Part shown: in pieces, positions 18,536 to 31,400 of the stretch | Numbering within the stretch: position 1 is the first letter of the stretch | How the letters are laid out: the number at the start of each line of letters is the position of its first letter | NCBI GenBank assembly: GCA_031761405.1 | Contig: JASEVX010000003.1 | Location: forward strand, 142,964,350-143,028,349 | DNA length: 64,000 bases | Source: Serripes groenlandicus | Taxonomy: Eukaryota > Mollusca > Bivalvia > Cardiida > Cardiidae | Reading direction: 5' to 3' | Position numbers and translations under genes: made by a program | Notes under the pieces: model-generated | The model's database searches: none | What the model saw: only the letters and a program-made list of their open reading frames with translations | Told to the model about the DNA's origin: nothing

Positions 18536-19111
18536 ATTACGATCATTACAACAAATGTTCATATTATCATATTCTTCTGATAATTAAACACGTTAGGGAG
18601 GGCTTTGATACAAACTCCATATCGACTTTTTTTGTTAGACTAGCTTTTACGTAGAAAATAGATTGTGATCGCTTGTAGCATTAGGTGATAACTAATTATT
18701 AACCCTTTCCCTCATAAAGACGCTGGCTGACACCTCTTCAGCTGACGACTTTTGAAAACACTATGACAAAAGAAAAACGAGCAATATCACCTTTTGTGTC
18801 AGGATTTTTTCAGCCTATTTCTGTTACAATGCCTTCACTTATAGAGGTTTTCCGTGATTTTACGAAGATGTTATCAAAAGGTCTGCTGCAGATTTATTGT
18901 AATTGAAAATGGGTTAAGACAAGTTATTCTGATTTTCTCCTTATCCGTATTAACCTTCACCATTACGTTGCAAATAACCAGGACAGCGGGTTTGTCATTT
19001 GTGTTTAGTTTATATTGTTATGTAAGAAACTACGACAACAAAGAAAACCCTTATTAAATTCACTGAAGGGATTATCTTGTCTGTTATATGATATGTATTT
19101 GATTGATTGTA
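18536..19111. other. Intronic or intergenic sequence
   Basis: Contains one diverged TAACCCTTTCCCTC/CAGCTGACGACTTTTG match to the dispersed GGGAAAGGGTTAA motif. No exon supported. Confidence 0.35.
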
Positions 19112-19280
19112 TGGTGTTTAACGCCGCTTTCAACATTTGTTCAGTTATATCACGGCGTTTCTTTGGTAAGTTACCAATACTACTGGTCCATTTATTCTGA
19201 TCCATTCAGTCAGTCGTAATGCTATCCTCGCACATCCTTGCTAACATCTTTAGAGTATTTGGTATGACTCGGCCGGGGAC
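19112..19280 (-). mobile_element. Degraded SINE, minus strand
   Basis: GGTGTTTAACGCCGCTTTC, ATCACGGCG, CAGTCAGTCGTAATGCT: same subfamily as 14,213. Confidence 0.6.
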
Positions 19281-19819
19281 GGAAAGCATACATTCTCAAA
19301 ATATCTATGTAATTATTTTATATGTTTTTTTATAAATATTGATACATTATTTGCGCATATCCTAATTTTCTATATACACCGTAAATAGGTTTTCATTTAA
19401 GAAGTTACAATGGATACAAAACTGTTATTTGGTTGGTTGATTCACTGCCGTAATCTTAAGATGTATTTAAATCAACCTTACATATTGAGGAGTGGGATAT
19501 GTGGTAGTTAAAATATGTAGTTTGATAGGTGGATATGGTAAAGGACAACCTCCTAAAAACTGTTTTGACTTGTAAATCTGAGTACACCCTTGATGTAATA
19601 GGTATCTGAAAACAGTGTGTAATAAACACGTGAACGTATTGTCTAACCATTTTAATAATATAATACTTTTACAGCCGAAATTAAATATAATGCTAAAAAC
19701 ATTCTTTCATGTGGATTTATTTTCGGAAAGAGCTGTTACCAGTCAGAACCCATTTGTTATTGAAGCATTTTAAAAAGTTCTGTGAATGTTATGAGGAATA
19801 CGTTTTGTCCGTACACGGT

Positions 19820-20137
19820 TTTTATACCCCTCGCAAACAAAGTTTTGGGGGGTATATAGGAATCACCCTGTCTGTCCGTCTGTCTGTCCGTCTGTCTGTC
19901 CGTCTGTCTGTCTGTACGTATTTCCACATTTCTTGTAAGCACTACTCCTCCTAAACGGCTCAATGTATTTGGTTCAAACTTTACATGAAGGTTACACATC
20001 ATATGTAGATATGCATGAAGGAAGATCATACGCCTCGGATTCTTCCAAGGGGAGATAATTCAACTTAGAGGTAGCCGATGCTTTGGGAGGGGAGCGGGGG
20101 TATTCTTCAATGAGCTTTGCTCACAGTATTTCTAGTT
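19820..20137 (+). mobile_element. Helentron-like dispersed repeat with (TGTC)n tract and 3' hairpin
   Basis: Starts TTTATACCCCTCGC, has GGGGGGTATATAGGAATCAC, then a (CTGTCTGTCCGT)n tract (19,869-19,914), and ends with the hairpin TGAGCTTTGCTCA (20,111-20,123) just before TTTCTAGTT. No coding capacity. Recognised as a mollusc-type dispersed repeat by general appearance only. Confidence 0.65.
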
Positions 20138-20261
20138 TTCAACTAGATTGACTACCCATTATTACTTTATCACGTATATATAGATATAACCCGATGGGAT
20201 AACAGTTCAATCATAAGCAAGCGGTAGTCACACAATAAATTCTAAACACAAAGTACATTTT

Positions 20262-21278
20262 TAGCTCGACTTTTCGAAGAAAAGGCTATCTATACTACTC
20301 GCCTCGACGTCGGCGTCGGCGTCGGTGTTGGTGTCACACATTCGTTAAGTTTTTGTACCAATTCCATTTTATGTCAAAACCATTACTAATATTGCTTTGA
20401 AACTTACAACACTTATTCACCACCATAACTCTCCATCAACAGACAAGAGAACATAACTCTGTTAAGGGTTTTGTAAGAATTATGGCCCTTTTTTACTTAG
20501 ATTTTTGGCTAAGTTTTATGTACCAATTTTCTTTTATTCAAAACCTTTACAGATATGGCTTCGAAACTTACAACACTTATTCAACATCATTAATTCCATC
20601 AATAGACAAGAGTACATAACCCTGTCAAGATTTGTGTTAGAATTATGACTCTCTTTCGACTTAGAATTTTGGTTAAGTTTTTTGTACCAATTTACTTTTT
20701 TTCAAAACCATAACAAATCTTGCTCTGAAACTTACAACACTTTTTCACCATCAATACTTCCATCAACAGACAAGAGTACATGACTCTTTCAAGGTTTTTG
20801 TAGGAATTATGGCCATTTTTCGTCTTAGAATTTTGGTTGAGTCTTTCGTACCACCCCACATTTTTTCAAAACCATTATTGAAAAAAGCTTATACACTTAC
20901 AATACTTATTTACCATCCTTACCTCCACCAATATACAAGGGTACATAACTCTGTCAAGTTTTGTTTATGAATCATGGCCCTTATTAGATTCATCATTTTG
21001 GTTAAGTTATTCACACTGAATCAAATATTTTCAAGACAATTAGAGATATACCTTAAACACTTACAAAAATCTTTTTACCATCGTAACCTCCACCAACAGC
21101 CAAGAGTGCATAATTCAGTAAAGGTTTTTGTTAGAATTATGACTGTTTTTAGACTTATAGTACTTTGCTTATAAATAATATGTTAAAGTACTTGATTATA
21201 TTTTCTCTATCACCAAAAAAAGTTTTGTTTTATTGGCAAGCACAAAAAAGTCGAGCGCGCTGTCCGCCGACAGCTCTT
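20262..21278 (+). mobile_element. Pearl/Helentron-like element with ~160-bp internal tandem repeats
   Basis: Left end TAGCTCGACTTTTCG and (GGCGTC)n. Five to six internal units of about 160 bp follow (TTACAACACTTATTCACCAT, CAACAGACAAGAG, AATTATGGCCC). The right end is AGTCGAGCGCGCTGTC-CGCC-GACAGCTCTT, a hairpin. The ends match the boundaries shown by the paralogous empty site of the 37,773 element. It ends only 24 bp before a receptor exon. Confidence 0.83.
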
Positions 21279-21302
21279 GTTATTCTGATTATTCTATTTC
21301 AG

Positions 21303-21494
21303 TGTCAGGTGAATATATATTGGTAAAAGACGTTGGAGAATGGACAGAGGCGAATACAAATTGTACACTAGCTAGGCCCGATATAATATGGTCCGGTCAA
21401 GAAAGCACAGTAGCATTGTCCTTAGATATATTAAACAACACAGACAAAGCTTGGATCGGATACACAGCATCTTATGACATTTTCCAATATATAG
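21303..21494 (+). CDS. Receptor ectodomain exon a: C-type-lectin-like N-terminal half-domain
   Basis: Acceptor TCTATTTCAG (AG at 21,301-21,302); donor TATAG|GTAAAT. It begins with two codon bases and ends with one (symmetric class 1-1). It encodes about 63 residues: GEWTEANTNC, a run with an N-glycosylation site (LNNTDK), and AWIGYTASYDIFQYIG. The W.EA...C spacing and WIGY resemble the first half of a C-type-lectin-like fold. The Ca/sugar-binding EPN or QPD motif is not visible, so sugar binding is not supported. Extracellular location is inferred from the transmembrane exon downstream. Confidence 0.66.
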
Positions 21495-23567
21495 GTAAAT
21501 ATCGAACTTAATTGGTTGGAGTATAACGTTGTTTTCTAACGTACCTTTGAACATTGCTAATATTTGAACAGAATCGGACGAGCCTCCACTAACCGTTTAA
21601 TTAGCATTTGTGTATAGATATAAGGTTCAACACACTACTAAAGGCGTAGCTTTGCTAATTTTACGTTCATATGCCTTTCTGTGGTACTAAACGGGGATAG
21701 AGCATTATTCTTCTTCGCCCGACCAGATTCGTGCTTTTTGAAATGAATAAATTCAAACGTAACAAATAGATGCAAAGAGGTTCACACATATAGCTAAAAA
21801 TGGCTCAAAGTTGGGATTAGCTTTAGAACCTTCTACTCCGTAGAACATGGCAGTTTGATTTATTTGGGTTTTACGCCGTTAAGAACATTTTCCCGTCATA
21901 TCACGGTGGCATGTTTAGGAAATAGATCTCATTTTGAGTGATATACCGGCTCGTATATCACGATTGAGAGTTCAGGTGTGTAGTAATTAATCACGAAGGC
22001 CGAATGGCCTGAGTGATTAATTTATACACACCTGAACGACACATCGTGATATAAGAGCCGATTATATCACTCACAATGAGATCTATTTCAATTCTAGCAC
22101 TTGTTTATAACTTAAAGGGATACAAATTAAGGGGGCACTAGGTTTTGACATGACGTTGTTTTCCTTGATAAAATCACGTGTAGGCTATTCTATATTTACT
22201 CCCCATTGAATTTGTTTTGGAAATATTTTATTTTTTCAACTAACAAAACATTTTGAAATCAGTTTTATTAACAGTCTATGAACATTTTATTGTTATTATA
22301 CCTTTTTCAATTGTTCTTAAACTCATAATGGGCAATTTGTTACTGTCTCATTCTAACACAACGTTTTCGACCGCGTCAAAAATGTTGGTAAAGCACGTGA
22401 ATGACGTCATTTAAAACATTTACGTCACCGTTACAATTCAAATTTCCAAACAGCATTTACAACAAAATCTCGTGACTTCATTCATAAAATGTCAAGCCCA
22501 ACGTAGTGACGCATGCGCTCTGAGAAACGTTGTATGAAAAATACTCGGGAGGGAATTTCAATAGCTAAAAATAGTTCCGGAAATTTAGAGTGATATATAC
22601 TGCATTTAGATCACGCTCAAATCCTTCTTTGTGTATAGAAGAGAAATTGTCAATAGTGTTAGAATCACGTACTAGTTATCCACAGAACAGTATTTCCAGG
22701 CAAATAAGATGGCAGATGATATGAGAATATTTCATCAGTATATATCGTTGCATCTGTCATATATCTTCATTTCGGTAGCGGTCTTAGTTAAGTGTCGTTT
22801 AACAAGGCACTAGTACTAGTCAAGTACTGGTCAGTCAACTCGAAGCATAAAGGGTTGATTATTTAATTACTTCGAAGTATCAACGTGTTCGAGTGATCTA
22901 CTCTCGATGTTTGCTAAAATATTATATGTCTCTTTAGCTTCGTAATTCATTTATACTTAGATTGAAAATCACGCCAATGATACAATCATATAAAGAACAA
23001 GCGCGACCGTTCTGATTGCTGGCCTGAGCAATTATAACTGCTACTACTCTGATTTTGTTTAAAAGAGAGATATGTTCCAGAATTTGGTTCGAATTAAACG
23101 ACGTATTCGAATTGTCCATTGTTCGTGTTATCGCGAGTCAACTGTATCTACTTTGTAGGGTACTAGTATACACTGGAAAGAATAGCAAGAACATATGTAA
23201 GTGGGTGTACAACGACTGGTTATACTTATCCCTTTTCCATCACTGTTATGTTCTCTACGGTGGCTGTCAATGTAACCCACCTCGAACCGTCCGACGCGAC
23301 CATAGCCCGAACTTCAGATGTCTAGTACCGAAGGCGAACTTTCTTTCACAATTGTATTCATCTTTTGATAAACATGTTATTTATGACAGTCGCATATCAC
23401 ATGATCGAAATGCGCTGTGTGTATTAAAGTTATGGAGCTCTATGTTTTATAGAATAATTCTGGACATGTTGTATCTGCTATAACTTATATCTTTATTGTT
23501 TTTGATAAATCAATTCCGTGTACGGTTCTAGGATGTGTCCTTGTACAAGACATAATTAATTCTACAG
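21495..23567 (+). other. Intron with a hairpin element
   Basis: Contains a SINE-tail trace at 21,860-21,910, the 158-bp hairpin at 21,921-22,087, and otherwise AT-rich sequence. The ORF at 23,055-23,483 lacks domain features. Confidence 0.45.
21921..22087. mobile_element. Near-perfect inverted repeat (hairpin MITE)
   Basis: Arms of about 75 bp: AGATCTCATTTTGAGTGATA at the left and its near complement ATATCACTCACAATGAGATC at the right, meeting at AGGCC-GAAT-GGCCT. Ends AAATAGATCT and AGATCTATTT. No coding content. Confidence 0.82.
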
Positions 23568-23650
23568 TCAACTATACCCCGATAGAAACACTCCATGGTC
23601 CTGGCCATTGTTACCTTACCTGTCGGAACTCAACACTGTTCGGGCTTCGG
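23568..23650 (+). CDS. Receptor ectodomain exon b: WSC-like module, first part
   Basis: Acceptor TTCTACAG; donor CTTCGG|GTAAGT. The first two bases complete the codon left by exon a (giving Val), then ETLHGPGHCYLTCRNSTLFG is read. The C...C.....FGL pattern resembles the first half of a WSC or related cysteine-rich module. It is too short for the ORF track. It ends in phase 0, so it can join the exon at 24,866 directly. The expected C.C motif between them is missing, so a small exon may be unrecognised. Confidence 0.55.
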
Positions 23651-24865
23651 GTAAGTCATTCAAGCAGTGATCCAAGAAATCCAACCTTAGAGCAACTTGG
23701 CACAGCAATTCATACATTCTGCAATTAATGGATATTATTTGTCAGAAGAGTAATGCAGCTTTCTGTTACAAATATGAAAAACAAACAAAATATGTGGATG
23801 CGCAGGTTAATCTAAATCTACATTCATCGCTAATGTCAAACGGCTGATTTTATTTGAGAACTACATTCAACTTTGTATCTGGAATTATCTTTTTGAAAAA
23901 ATAAATTGGTAATAATTAAATAGTGTCGATAGATTTGCATTTTTTAACATAAATACGTAAACAAGTGATGAAAGGGTGCAACATTGTAAGCATAATTTCC
24001 TTCAGTTTTGTTAATGTTTAGTATACGGATATAAGGCTTTGTGAAAGTATCATTTATATATAAGCCGCGTCTTGCAATTCGAGGTCTTAGTGCCTCTTCA
24101 GTTTGGTCACTATTTAAAGCTATATTGTCGTATACCAAATGGCGCTACAGTTCTGGATTTTCGTCTAGATAGGCATTGTATGATATAAAAGCGATCAGTG
24201 AAGACACTGGTAAGACTGCGTGTATGTACAGGCCTATTCAAGTGATCAATGTTCGCAATCGCAATACGACCCCAAACGGTGCTCATTTCATTATCCCTTC
24301 AATAAACCTGCTTACAAATATAATATAGGTGAGCACGTGTAAACACATAGCATCACCAGAGTCTTCACTGTTCCTGTGAATGTACTATAGACCAAAATAT
24401 TACTTATTCAAAAACAACAGAAGTATATCCGGGTGTTACAGCCATATGACAGCCGTGGCTCTGCGTAAAGTATCGACCCGGATCAGCATAAGCATGCCGC
24501 GCAGGACAGCCACTTTTCGCCTCCTGTTGATTTTCCGTTTCAGGAGTCATTACTCTATACCTCTATCCCCCGGAGATAGAATGAGTCGGCCCGGATCAGC
24601 ATGCGCGGAGTGAACAGGCTGATCTGGGTCGATACATTATGCAGAGTCCATAATGCTGGTATTCTCGTGGAACGGCTTATATCGCGTTATGTGATCAACA
24701 AAGATCCCTCATCGACTAATGCGAACATATGACAAATTAAAATCCTGTTGCTTTTAATTTCAATGTGAATTGTATTGCTTATGAAATATGTTAAACCATT
24801 TTATATGAAGGTTTTGTTTCATATCATAGACATCCACAGATGGACCTGACTGTTTTTGTTTAGAG
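23651..24865 (+). other. Intron with a degraded MITE
   Basis: Holds a snapback MITE copy (24,443-24,682). A short phase-0 exon supplying a C.C motif may be hidden here but was not found. Confidence 0.4.
24443..24682. mobile_element. Snapback MITE, diverged copy
   Basis: GACAGCCGTGGCTCTGCG start, GATCAGCATAAGCATGCCGC, GATCTGGGTCGATACATTAT, then GTGGAACGGCTTATAT end. Same family as 17,068. Confidence 0.75.
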
Positions 24866-24971
24866 AACAGTATAGGAGATATTGATAAGAGGAGGAAGGA
24901 TTGTAATGTTCGCTGTAACAAGGATAGCTTTGTGTGTGGAAATACAGATTTTCTTTCTTTATATGCTAAAG
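24866..24971 (+). CDS. Receptor ectodomain exon c: WSC-like module, second part
   Basis: Acceptor GTTTAGAG|AAC (the second AG gives phase 0); donor GCTAAAG|GTAGGA leaves one base. It encodes KDCNVRCNKDSFVCGNTDFL and SLYAK, matching the C...C......CG....S.Y end of WSC-type domains. Four cysteines, highly charged N-terminal part. Its function as an extracellular binding or structural module is inferred. Confidence 0.6.
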
Positions 24972-26550
24972 GTAGGATAATTCTAATATAAGGTAGGACA
25001 CTTTTTCGTTAGGTAAATACCCCATATAAGTAACAGGAATGTAATAGGTAGGAATATAGAATATGTCTCGGACTAGAAACATAACGAGTTTTAAACGTTG
25101 TTACGGTTCATGAAAACGAAGATCCTATGAACGGTGATCTGGAACAACGTAATTATTACACGTCTTGCAGCAGACATGCATGCACACTAATGATAACAAG
25201 CAAAATTCATACTGCCGTACAGACGTGTATGAAAACCTGGTATGACTAATTTCGAGAGCAGTGCAGAACCAGATCAGTCTACACGGAAGCACCGATTAAT
25301 CTGGTTCATCACCGGTCGCAAGAGCCGTGTGATTTGTTTCCGCAGAGTGCCGATCTTATATTGTTTGTCATGATTAAAGACGGAAACTGAAGTCACATTC
25401 TCACAATTTTTTGTGACATAATGGAATGTCATTTATTGTATTTTCAGACCTTTATCCAATATGAAAAGTAATAATTATTTTGAACTAGTGATGATACTGC
25501 AATAAATATTGTATATATAGATAGCAACTAAATGTAATTTCCATTCTGAAATGTAACCGGTGTTTTTTCTTTGTTCCGATGACATGAACGTATAGATGTA
25601 GTATAATGAAGTATAACGGTGCATATTAACTCGTCATTTTCACATTCCGTTTATGCTATGCAAATGCCTTTCAAGCAATGTTGATACAATTGTGTGGGAT
25701 TTGTTTTATATTTCGAATTTCAAACTTTCTCCCTTGACATGTATGCATGTTAAAAGCCCAGACTCCCCTTGTTATTACCATAAGTATATGAAAAACACTT
25801 CTGAGTGCAAATTTGGATAAATAACGGCTCCCACCTAGCATGTTTTAACTTTGAAAGGAAGGAATAGGTCATCAGAATTGAGTTCAATAGAATACACTGA
25901 ATTATTGACTTGAATCATCATTTCATCCACTGGAAACCCCATTTCAAATGTATGAGCTGCGGCTTTGTCACTGATACCGATAAAGACCAGACCAGACTAA
26001 TCTTTTGACAAAGATTTCTTCATAGTTTTGTCTCGGTAATTTTGAGCTTAATCTCTGTGCAAGTAACAAGTAACATATTTTAATTGTTACTTCATATCCA
26101 TTATATTTAAATAAACGAAGTACACAACCTTTCTGTTAGTTTAGACTCATTGCTGTCCTTGGTGTACCAGATCGACCATAATCTTTAAGGTATATTTTAC
26201 ATTTTTTGAATGTTTTGACTCACCTACAAACAGTGTTATTTAATACGCAGGAACTCCAAAACAGCTTTTTAAATCTTTACGAATTGATTTGGCTGGCATT
26301 TGTAAAAGAAAATAACACTTTTATGTTAGCTCTATATTTTATAAATATCCGTCCATGTAAATTGACTGCACCTAATACAAACCTTAATACGTCTGAAAAG
26401 GTTCGATCAAGGTTAATATCAATGTGCATGTTTCTTCAAAATTACCTGGTTTTCTCACATGAATGCTTGTCAAAATCCTTCGTATGCGCGTAGTTATAAA
26501 AACAACTTTAAGAACAGACCTCGTTATAACTTTTTTATCTCTTATTGCAG
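24972..26550 (+). other. Intron, nothing else recognised
   Basis: AT-rich. A badly decayed match to the snapback MITE may sit at 25,230-25,330. Confidence 0.4.
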
Positions 26551-26664
26551 TTCAGATTAATGAAAATAATACGGATGGAGAAAAGTGTCTAAGATTCAAA
26601 GCTAAAGATAAAACGTATGAATGGAAGAAGTGCGCAGAAAATAATCACGCTCTCTGCTTTACAG
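26551..26664 (+). CDS. Receptor ectodomain exon d: C-terminal half-domain
   Basis: Acceptor CTCTTATTGCAG; donor TTTACAG|GTTAAT. Class 1-1. 38 residues including GEKCLRFKAKDKTYEWKKC and NNHALCF. C...Y.W..C......LC fits the disulphide-bearing end of a lectin-like half-domain. It carries one N-glycosylation sequon (NNT). Confidence 0.62.
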
Positions 26665-26877
26665 GTTAATTGATTACTATTCCTTTAACTTAAATTATGT
26701 TATGGATACCCAATACGCATTTCTTCACTAACATCTGTTGATTTCGAATTGCCTTTAATCTATGTAGCTGAACCTTTCTGATTCCAACATCAATATGTCG
26801 AAATGCCATGTGCCTCGATGTTATTCTTCAGAACAATTTATGCATTCGTCAAACGTAAGTCAGTTAGCTTATTCAAT

Positions 26878-27015
26878 GACCACCTCGGTGGTATATTGGT
26901 AGAGCGTCAGCCTCGGGTTCGGGGGATTGAATAGATTGACCATTTGTACTGATAACCTACCGAGAAAACGCAGCGATAAAACTGAGTAAAATGTTGAAAG
27001 CGGCGAAATATACAA
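26878..27015 (+). mobile_element. SINE copy in the intron, internally deleted
   Basis: GACCACCTCGGTGGTATATT and GGTAGAGCGTCAGCCTCGGG form the tRNA-like head; AAAATGTTGAAAGCGGCG forms the tail. The middle is shortened. Confidence 0.6.
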
Positions 27016-27433
27016 AACAAACATTTTTAATGACTTTTTTAACCTCGAGATATATAACTTCATTTGCAGTTTCTTATCGACCAAGACATTCGCCATGATC
27101 TTTCCCATGAGGCTTTCAGAATGCTTGTACGGCTTGATTCAGAACAGAAACATACTGATTAGACCGGACGCCAGATTTTAATGGAATTTAGCTGGTCGTA
27201 AAAATGCTTAACATCGATTCGTGTGACGTGGCAAATAAGACTTACGGGTTTTGATAGAGTCGTTCTACTTTGTCTTCATATGATATAAGTCTTAAATCAC
27301 TTTTGGTAACGGAATCCGATAACTACTTTTATATTAATATTGCATAGCTTTTTACAAAAATATATTTATATAGTGTTTATATATTAATGGATAGTGTAAA
27401 ACAATTATAAATTACATATGATTATCTTGTCAG

Positions 27434-27610
27434 ATGGTAACAACACCAGTCATGCATTAATGGGACCTAAAATGGGATGGAAAGAAGCTATGGACTTTTG
27501 CTTTCAAAATAATCAGTTTCCAATAAACGAAGAACATTACAACCAAAGCTTAAACGACCAAGATTATTGGACAGCCTACGTTAATGCGTTAACCATCTTT
27601 TATGGTGAAA
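27434..27610 (+). CDS. Receptor ectodomain exon e: second lectin-like N-terminal half-domain
   Basis: Acceptor ATTATCTTGTCAG; donor GGTGAAA|GTAAGA. Class 1-1. 59 residues: GWKEAMDFCFQNNQFP, NQSLNDQDYWTAYVNALTIF, YGE. It repeats the exon a pattern (W.EA..FC then a Trp-centred strand and F.YG), so it is probably a duplicate of that module. Two N-glycosylation sequons (NTS, NQS). Confidence 0.66.
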
Positions 27611-28369
27611 GTAAGAAGTTCTCCTCTCCCTTCCACTTCTCCTCCTCTTCCACCTTAGCCTCGTCGTCAGCATTATCTTCAGAATCATCCCCCTCCACCA
27701 TCGGCATTGTCATTAAATTCATCAACATCTTAATCATTATCAACGTCATCATCATTGTTAAACTCTCTCATTATTATTTACATTTAAACGTTTTATTCCC
27801 AGGAAGGATTTTATGCAAAGCTAAACACAATTTATTCCTTACGTTAAAGTTGTCATAAGTTATAGTAATACTTTGTCATAACAGGCACATTGATAACGAA
27901 AATAAGATTTCCTTCGTCTCTTCCTCCTCCTTCTATATCTTGTAAACGTCATCGTCATCATTATCATCATTATCATTATCATTATTATCATTATCATCAT
28001 TATCATTATCATCAACATCAAAATCATCACCATCATTATTGACACACTTTGTTCATTCTTATTTACATTCACCCGTTAATGTAGCTTCGCTTTGTCACTA
28101 TATTTACACAGTAACAAATATTCATATTTGAAATATAAGATAACTTTTTCAAAATGTCCGTAACCAGGAGTTAGTGGTGTCGTACTTACGGTCTGATATA
28201 AGACTCGAAAAATTACTGTTCTAAAGTATACTGACCTTTTTTAAATGGGTCGCTCGTTTTGCTGCTTTTTTTGCGTCTCGTTTTTAAGAAGCGGAGATAT
28301 ACAGTACTTAGAATGATTACGTCAAATTTGACGATATTAGTTTAGTTAGCTTTTTTTTTATTCAATCAG
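27611..28369 (+). other. Intron with (TCATTA)n microsatellite
   Basis: Pyrimidine-rich start (CTCCTC repeats), then a TCATTATCATCATTATCA tract at 27,950-28,035. Open frames here are due to low complexity. Confidence 0.7.
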
Positions 28370-28477
28370 GCACATCCAAAATAAACAGATTCAGCTATAT
28401 AAAAAGGAAAGACGACACGCTCGAACTAAAATTTACAAAGAACGAAGATGAAACAACGACAGCTTTATGCCAAATAG
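28370..28477 (+). CDS. Receptor ectodomain exon f: second C-terminal half-domain
   Basis: Acceptor ATTCAATCAG; donor CAAATAG|GTTTAC, a weak donor. Class 1-1; 108 bp. It encodes INRFSYIKRKDDTLELKF and TTTALCQI. The ALC end parallels exon d, but the other cysteines are absent. Too short to stand out as an ORF; supported by splice sites, phase and the parallel with exon d. Confidence 0.57.
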
Positions 28478-31400
28478 GTTTACTTTTATTTTACTAATTT
28501 GAAAAGATTATTCGTCCAATAAATATGTAACTAGAATTTTGGCTTATGTATGCCATCAGTCATTTAGTTTCATTTGGTCGACGTTATTGTGTACAAAATT
28601 CCTGCACGAGTACTTAATTTGTTTTAAATTATTTTAAAATGTCATATTGACAATGTCACTCATAGTCAATGGCGACTCACATTATTAAATGTGTGTGTCT
28701 ACACTTTCAGAAGAGGCTCTTGAAGCTCACATACGCCTGGGACGTATATGTGTCGTTTATGACTAAAAACAGAGTGATAAAATAAAAACTGACTACAATT
28801 GTGACCCACTTTGAAGTTGTTCATGTAGGGAGAGTTTGGTATCTTGTCAAAGGCACATCAATTATTACCTTTTACGAATAAGAACAGAACAGGACAGAAC
28901 AGTAGTTTATTTGTTATAAGTAATTACAACAACGTTTAGCAATTAAACAAAAATAGAGGCGACGAAGATCAAAAACAATTTAAATATATATTTAAATTAA
29001 ATTGTGAAAGGTTGACTTTAAGGTCCTACGTAGATTCGCATAATAAATATAGTTCATTAGAGAAACTCTAAATAATTAATGTCACAAATATCTCCAAATA
29101 TATTTGACTAACGGTTATGCAAATTAGGTCTTAACTTGATATATCCTTGATGATCAATGATTCACTCCCCAAAGCATTTCAATGCAAACACAAACTATGC
29201 ACATAACCTATGAAATACCCAACTTATCAGTAGTGTAATAAGTTATCACATTGACCAAACTTACCATAACCAGTTATATATATATTTCACATATTCAGCA
29301 ATGTATTAACTTCAAAACTGTTGTGTGTATAATGCTCGTGATGTGAAATTGTAAACTGCACAAACACTATAATTATAACACTAATAAGAGTACTATATTT
29401 TGAGTTAAACCCTTTTGTTAGTGTTGGTTTACTTGAACGGTATGTTAAGCCGATTTCAAAAGTATTTCAGCTACATCACGGTTTTCCTGGGTAGTTTACG
29501 TTTACTACCGGTATGATTTATAACACTAATACGAGTATATTTTGCGTTAAACCCCTTTGTTAGTGTTGGTTTACTTATAATTTACGTATGTTACGCCGAT
29601 TTCAAAATTATTTCAGTTATATCACGGTGTTCCTGAGTAATTTTCAAGTAATACCGGTATGATTCATCCTGACACCGATGCATCAGTCGTCATGTTATCC
29701 TTACAACCACGAGCGCAAAGAAATGAAACCTTTACTAACAATTGTTAAGTTTTCGGTATATCCCGACGGTGGATGTAAATCTGGTATCCCTCTCCTTAGG
29801 GCACTCTATCCATTACATCAATGAGAAGGTACCTTTGTCTGTGACGCTAATCGTTTTATTGAGGGATACCTGTCGGTGTAACTGATTTTCAATAATGTGT
29901 TTGCAAAAAATCAAACACTGAAACTTTTAAGAGTTACTGAAACCTTTGCTTATTTAACTTAAATGCCAAGCTTAAACTTTAATCGATATTTTTATGCAAA
30001 TATGATGAGTTATGAGGCTTTACCCATGATAATAAAGCACACACATGTGAGACTTGCGTTGCATGACCATTTTTATTGCTTTAATTTATATGCATAATAC
30101 TGGATGTCTCGGCTTTGTAAATTACCATGTAAATATTGGAAACAATACTATAGTTATTAGTCTTATGCCCAAAACTCTCAACGGGATATATTCTGTAGGT
30201 CCTAAATGAAAACTGTACGTTTAACACTTTGAATGATCTGAACTTAAGAACGTACTTTTATACAAGGGTTGTTCCAAAACAACTGGACTAACGTAATATC
30301 AGTCAAACGTTGTTAACCATGATACATGTATATAGTTTACAAACTAAAAACACTCTCAACAATTTGACATGAAATAAGCTAACTTTAAGTAGGTTCACAG
30401 AACACTGTTAACAGTAACATCAATTAAACAAAGTCACTAACGTGTAGCAAATCCATGTTCAGTTTTAAATTTGTGCGTGTTTAATTCTTCGAAAACGATT
30501 GATCACCTCCATTATCATTCTTCAATTTGCTAACATCACCATTAAATCAATGGCATTTTCTCATACTGCACGTTATATTATCGATATATATGTTCCGCTT
30601 TCTATTTTAGTTTTGTGTACACAACACAAATAGTAGAACATACAACATTTGCATTTATTCTAAACGCATAGGCAATATTTAGAATCAACTTACACTTCAT
30701 TTACAAGTCGAAATATACAAGATGATTTATCAATTAGTGCTGCAATCTGGTAATTTTAAAATATACTTAATGCAAGAGACATTTCCAATAGCACTACAGA
30801 TCATAGTTTTAACAACCATTATGTGAAGTTGTAAAAATGAATCCATATTAAACATATGTTTGGTATACGGACGAATGCTCAGTATTTATTCAGAAGTAAA
30901 GAACATAGTGTTATGAAATTATAAACACATCTCAACTGCGTTTTTATTTATCAAAATAAATTACTTGCTTTTCAACCTTTGATAAATTTGACATAATAAA
31001 CAATGTCATTGACTTACGCGCTAATAAAAGGCGTACCAGTGACACTGAACGTAAACGACTTTCGTATAGTCCTATGGTTTCTATCCATCTAATCTACGTT
31101 GTACATGCCATTGGACTTTCATCGTGATAATAAAAAGAAATAATGTACGCATAGCCTTAAACGCTAGCTATGTCAATGTCAGTTTGCATTGGTGATGATT
31201 TGTTTATTTACACTAGACTCGTAGTTATTTGGTATCGATCCGGTCAACTTTATTGTGTAACAAATTATTTCCATCTAAATAAGAGACTGGCGAAAGAAAA
31301 CATACCTATGTTATATGGAAACATCTATAAGATGTGGTACATATGGAGTAAATGCTTATTATAAATCGTCTTACAGGTAAATTGAATAGTCTTTTAGTTT

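Noticed and set aside
23055..23483. 142-codon ORF in the receptor intron
   Set aside because: No domain, no splice support, and it precedes the better supported exon at 23,568.
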